7,681 nt of DNA from Candidatus Pacearchaeota archaeon. Lineage in GTDB: Archaea; Nanobdellota; Nanobdellia; Pacearchaeales; UBA284. The position numbers and the translations under genes were made by a program. The stretch is taken from positions 1-7,681 of the forward strand of contig JAIMAW010000020.1 of the NCBI GenBank assembly GCA_023511755.1, read 5' to 3'. The notes under the pieces are model-generated. The model was not told where the DNA came from. It ran no database searches and saw nothing but the letters and a program-made list of their open reading frames with translations. This document shows, one piece after another, positions 5,460 to 7,681 of the stretch (its first letter is position 1; each line of letters opens with the position of its first letter).

Positions 5460-5768
5460 TTGGCAGAAGGCCATAGTGAGTTAAAAAGTCTTAATAAAAT
5501 GACAGATACGGATGAAGTAAAAAACATAGAAGAATACCTAATATCAGAGGAAAGAAATATTCCAAAAACATACGAACAGTTAAAAGAGGAATATATAAAA
5601 ATTTTGACTGAGTATGGGCTAAAAGTAAAAGAAAACGAACAATTAAAAAGAAGAATAGAAGAGTTAATAAAAGACCTGGATTATTTGAAAAGAGAAAATG
5701 CTGCTCTAATTGATGACTATAACAATCTCAAGAAAATGCTAGAAGGCAAAATAATAATTGTCGACTGA
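5460..5768 (+). CDS. Small leucine-zipper coiled-coil protein
   Basis: I do not recognise a family. From TTG 5460 the product is 102 residues. It is highly charged and has no membrane segment. Residues about 37-96 form a coiled coil with leucines exactly seven apart at 62, 69, 76, 83 and 90. Mostly hydrophobic partners lie four residues after each (I66, L73, N80, Y87, L94). Asn80 in the core could set parallel dimer register. The tail ends KIIIVD. The start is uncertain: TTG 5460 has a weak AAGGA 14 bases upstream, and ATG 5499 is an alternative. An in-frame ATG at 5400 is cut off by a stop at 5439. The gene is richer in A/T than its neighbours. It has its own promoter and converges on the surface-protein gene. 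Oligomerisation is likely; the role is unknown. Confidence 0.65.
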   Translation: MAEGHSELKSLNKMTDTDEVKNIEEYLISEERNIPKTYEQLKEEYIKILTEYGLKVKENEQLKRRIEELIKDLDYLKRENAALIDDYNNLKKMLEGKIIIVD

Positions 5769-5775
5769 CTACTAA

Positions 5776-5794
5776 GGGCCTGATGTCCTGGCCC
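5776..5794. other. Short GC hairpin between convergent genes
   Basis: GGGCC (5776-5780) and GGCCC (5790-5794) pair around a nine-base loop, eight bases after the stop of the coiled-coil gene. No T run follows on the plus strand, so its use as a plus-strand terminator is doubtful. On the minus strand it lies after the U tract of the opposing gene. Confidence 0.35.
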
Positions 5795-5800
5795 ATTACT

Positions 5801-5820
5801 CAAAAAGAAAATTAAAAAAA
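5801..5820 (-). terminator. U-tract terminator of the surface-protein gene
   Basis: Starting ten bases after the stop codon, the minus strand reads a T7 run, AA, TTTT, C and TTTTT. This is a typical archaeal T-rich termination signal and needs no stem. Confidence 0.55.
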
Positions 5821-5830
5821 GGGATATAAT

Positions 5831-7537
5831 CTACTTCCGTTTGCTGATTAAGTGCATAATTATGAGAAGTATTACTACTCCTACAACAACTAACGGAACA
5901 AACCACCAATTATCATTAATGAAATAGAGTACAGCATCCAACACCGCTAAACCAGTCAAGCTTGGCAAGTAGCTAGTAGCCAAGCCGAATTTGCTGAAAT
6001 GAGATATCCTCGCGGTGACTTGGTTATTGTCAGCATCATTATAACTGTCTAGCTTCTCCCACTTGCCGACTCTGTCATTGTATATTATGATGAAAAGGTC
6101 TCCCTTGACTTCATCTTCGTGATATCTTATTCTCACTTCTGCATCCGGTTCAAAGGATGTGCCGGAAGGCAAGAAATCATAACCCCTGATTAGCATTAAG
6201 TTTGAAGGCATTGTAGGCATCATCCCCGCGGCCTTCAGACTTATTGTGGCAGCAGGATTGACTGCATCTCCATTCAGTTTGACTATTGAGCAATCCGGGA
6301 TGTAAAGCGATGCCATTCCGTCATTGCTCGTTAACGTCACAGGGCCCTTACATTCAGGCTTCTTCGGCGGTTGTGTCTGGTTCGTCTGGTTTGACGGGGC
6401 CTTACAATCTCTTGGACAGTTCAAATAAGTCTCGCCCCATTCGCAGATTCCATTACCACATTCAGGCTTAGGGCTGCCGCCTCCGCCGCCACCGCCTCCT
6501 CCGCCACCGCCTCCCCCTTCAGGCCGTACAATCATTGTCAAGGAAGCGTTGTTGTTCTGCCAGTTGGCGCACTCTTGGTCAGAATCTACAACCGCTCTTG
6601 CACTGAAAGTGCCTTCTCCAGCAGCAATCCATGTCGCAGAACCATTGGCCGTTGTCCCTACAGGCACGCTACCGATGTTGACGGTGGTTAAAATTGCTGT
6701 TCCGCGGTAAATCCTTACAACAACATTGGTTGCATTGACAGAGGTGTTTCTGTTAACATTAGTGACATTGACCCTGAAAGTAACTATCGCTCCTTCTTTA
6801 ACATCATTATTCGAGACGCTGAAACTGTCGATGGCAAGGTCTGAGCCAACTACTTCGAAGCTCTCAGAATCTTCGGTGAAATAATAATCATTGTATTGTG
6901 TCTTGCCCTCTAACAAGTTAGTACCACACGCCTGGGCATTATAGATATAACTTGCCAGGTTGCTCGAGCTCGCATTGATATCGCCGAGCACTCTTGACTG
7001 AGGGAAAACATTTGTGCCCAAGAAGTAAGTTATAGCATTCAGGGCAGTTTCGTTGCCTATATTTGTGACATTTGCATTGAAAGTCGTATTTGATTTAGCC
7101 TGAATTGGTCCAGGGCTCGGAGGCATCAATATGTCCATAATCAAGAAAGGCCTTCCGCTTGTCACGACAAGTATTGAGCTGTTCTTAGTACAATTCTGCC
7201 CGCTTGGCATATCAATTGCTAATATGCTAATATTATAATAACCAGAAGCAGTTGAGTTGAGTGTCCAAGTTGTTGTAGTAAAAGGGTTTGTTGGCAATAT
7301 TTTCGCAGTTAAGTTAACTAATCCGCTCGGCGGAGTCCAGCTCAGTTCGGCAGTCCCAGTTAGCCACGACATAGCATTGAAGAAACTCACGTTGAAACTT
7401 TGTCCCAACTCTGTAGATGCGGGATGGCTGAGAGTGCCATTGCATTCGACAGCTTTGCCGAATGCAACAATCATCATAACTATTACTAACACAAGTGCAG
7501 CTAAAATTATAAGTTTAGTTTTCGCGCTCATTTTCAT
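5831..7537 (-). CDS. Membrane-anchored, probably glycosylated surface protein with CARDB-like and ZU5-like domains
   Basis: The 568-residue product has a hydrophobic N-terminal signal or anchor (about 8-27). After it come beta-rich domains, two of which (about 130-230 and 231-338) resemble CARDB adhesion-type domains (FNANVTNIGNETALNA, FRVNVTNVNRNTSVNATN). A run of 14 glycines (341-354) is followed by a cysteine motif CGNGICEWGETYLNCPRDC (360-378) and a Thr/Gln/Pro linker. A ZU5-like beta domain (about 398-520) contains FEPDAEVRIRYHEDEV and ends ISHFSKFGL. A C-terminal membrane helix (about 546-563) ends in SKRK, placing the tail inside. All 18 N-X-S/T sequons lie before residue 390, pointing to a glycosylated outer region. 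Start ATG 7537 or 7531; no Shine-Dalgarno site. It lies 26 bases after the upstream gene, so probably in one transcript. A role in adhesion or envelope structure is inferred. Confidence 0.85.
   Translation of the reverse strand: MKMSAKTKLIILAALVLVIVMMIVAFGKAVECNGTLSHPASTELGQSFNVSFFNAMSWLTGTAELSWTPPSGLVNLTAKILPTNPFTTTTWTLNSTASGYYNISILAIDMPSGQNCTKNSSILVVTSGRPFLIMDILMPPSPGPIQAKSNTTFNANVTNIGNETALNAITYFLGTNVFPQSRVLGDINASSSNLASYIYNAQACGTNLLEGKTQYNDYYFTEDSESFEVVGSDLAIDSFSVSNNDVKEGAIVTFRVNVTNVNRNTSVNATNVVVRIYRGTAILTTVNIGSVPVGTTANGSATWIAAGEGTFSARAVVDSDQECANWQNNNASLTMIVRPEGGGGGGGGGGGGGGSPKPECGNGICEWGETYLNCPRDCKAPSNQTNQTQPPKKPECKGPVTLTSNDGMASLYIPDCSIVKLNGDAVNPAATISLKAAGMMPTMPSNLMLIRGYDFLPSGTSFEPDAEVRIRYHEDEVKGDLFIIIYNDRVGKWEKLDSYNDADNNQVTARISHFSKFGLATSYLPSLTGLAVLDAVLYFINDNWWFVPLVVVGVVILLIIMHLISKRK
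6476..6517 (-). repeat. Poly-glycine tract built from a 15-bp tandem repeat
   Basis: The 14 glycine codons read GGG and then two copies of GGA GGC GGT GGC GGM (last codon GGA, then GGC), followed by a partial third copy, GGA GGC GGC. The periodic codon pattern suggests growth by replication slippage. The tract is strongly GC-rich against the surrounding DNA and encodes a flexible linker. Confidence 0.8.
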
Positions 7538-7563
7538 TTTTCTTGTTTTTATCTTGGTTATTT

Positions 7564-7681
7564 TTACTTTTTCTTTTTTTGTTTAGTAGGATTCTTTTGT
7601 TTATAATCTGGAATCTTCTTTGTCATAAATCTAACTGCTTCTCCATTCTTTATTTTTCCTTGTTCATAAGCTTCCCATATT
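7564..7681 (-). CDS. C-terminal end of an unrecognised basic-tailed protein (partial, right edge)
   Basis: A minus-strand frame enters from the right edge and runs 38 codons to TAA at 7566-7564. It encodes IWEAYEQGKIKNGEAVRFMT and ends in a lysine-rich tail (PTKQKKKK). The balanced composition followed by a basic, disordered tail looks like a genuine C-terminus. I cannot assign a family from this fragment. Its stop is 26 bases before the ATG of the surface-protein gene on the same strand, which suggests a shared transcript. Confidence 0.6.
   Translation of the reverse strand, partial: IWEAYEQGKIKNGEAVRFMTKKIPDYKQKNPTKQKKKK

Noticed and set aside
5776..5794. GGGCC/GGCCC hairpin as an intrinsic terminator of the coiled-coil gene
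   Set aside because: The stem has only five pairs and the plus strand after it is A-rich, not T-rich. I list it as a hairpin of unknown role only.
7257..7586. Plus-strand open frame ending in a hydrophobic Phe/Ile stretch
   Set aside because: It is the reverse of the signal segment and A-rich upstream region of the surface-protein gene. The hydrophobicity is an artefact of reading the opposite strand.
1..7681. tRNA, rRNA, CRISPR array, transposase or attachment site
   Set aside because: I looked through the intergenic gaps (all under about 140 bases) and saw no cloverleaf, no regularly spaced repeats, no transposase motifs and no tRNA-end repeats.

Overview
The window comes from an archaeon. 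It carries the DNA-binding protein Alba, ribosomal protein S17e (a protein absent from bacteria), the KEOPS kinase Bud32 and a class II prolyl-tRNA synthetase of the archaeal/eukaryotic kind. Promoters look archaeal: a TATA box about 25 bases upstream of the start codon, often with no room for a leader. A cell-surface protein with a CGNGxCExGE motif, a poly-glycine linker and a C-terminal membrane anchor recalls proteins common in DPANN genomes. A DPANN-like lineage is therefore my best guess, but this is inference and I cannot name a species. I see no mobile element, CRISPR array, tRNA or rRNA, and no gene-free stretch longer than about 140 bases.

Left part (1-2946). The tail of a rightward gene ends at 100 and converges on a leftward information-processing cluster, read in the order proS, bud32, rps17e, alba. 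proS and bud32 are 9 bases apart. rps17e has its own TATA box just after bud32. alba follows rps17e with the only strong Shine-Dalgarno site in the window. These genes supply prolyl-tRNA, the t6A-modification kinase, a small-subunit ribosomal protein and chromatin/RNA coating.

Middle part (2947-5325). A compact divergent promoter separates proS from a rightward three-gene unit: an unrecognised helical protein with a C-terminal helix-turn-helix, a PIN-like putative nuclease, and a radical SAM enzyme of the AmmeMemoRadiSam type. The two promoters form a perfect 11-bp inverted repeat. Each TATA element sits about 25 bases from its start codon, so both mRNAs are probably leaderless.

Right part (5326-7681). 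A small AT-rich gene encodes a leucine-zipper coiled coil. Its TATA box is flanked by a 9-bp inverted repeat. A 13-codon ORF lies where a leaderless transcript should begin, in the same frame as the main gene. Converging on it is a 568-residue glycosylation-rich surface protein with CARDB-like domains, a 14-glycine linker, a cysteine-rich motif and a ZU5-like domain. It sits 26 bases behind the tail of a lysine-rich protein that enters from the right edge.

The most interesting signals are the mirror-image leaderless promoter, the HTH/PIN/radical SAM unit behind it, and the palindrome-flanked promoter with an in-frame mini-ORF ahead of the zipper protein.
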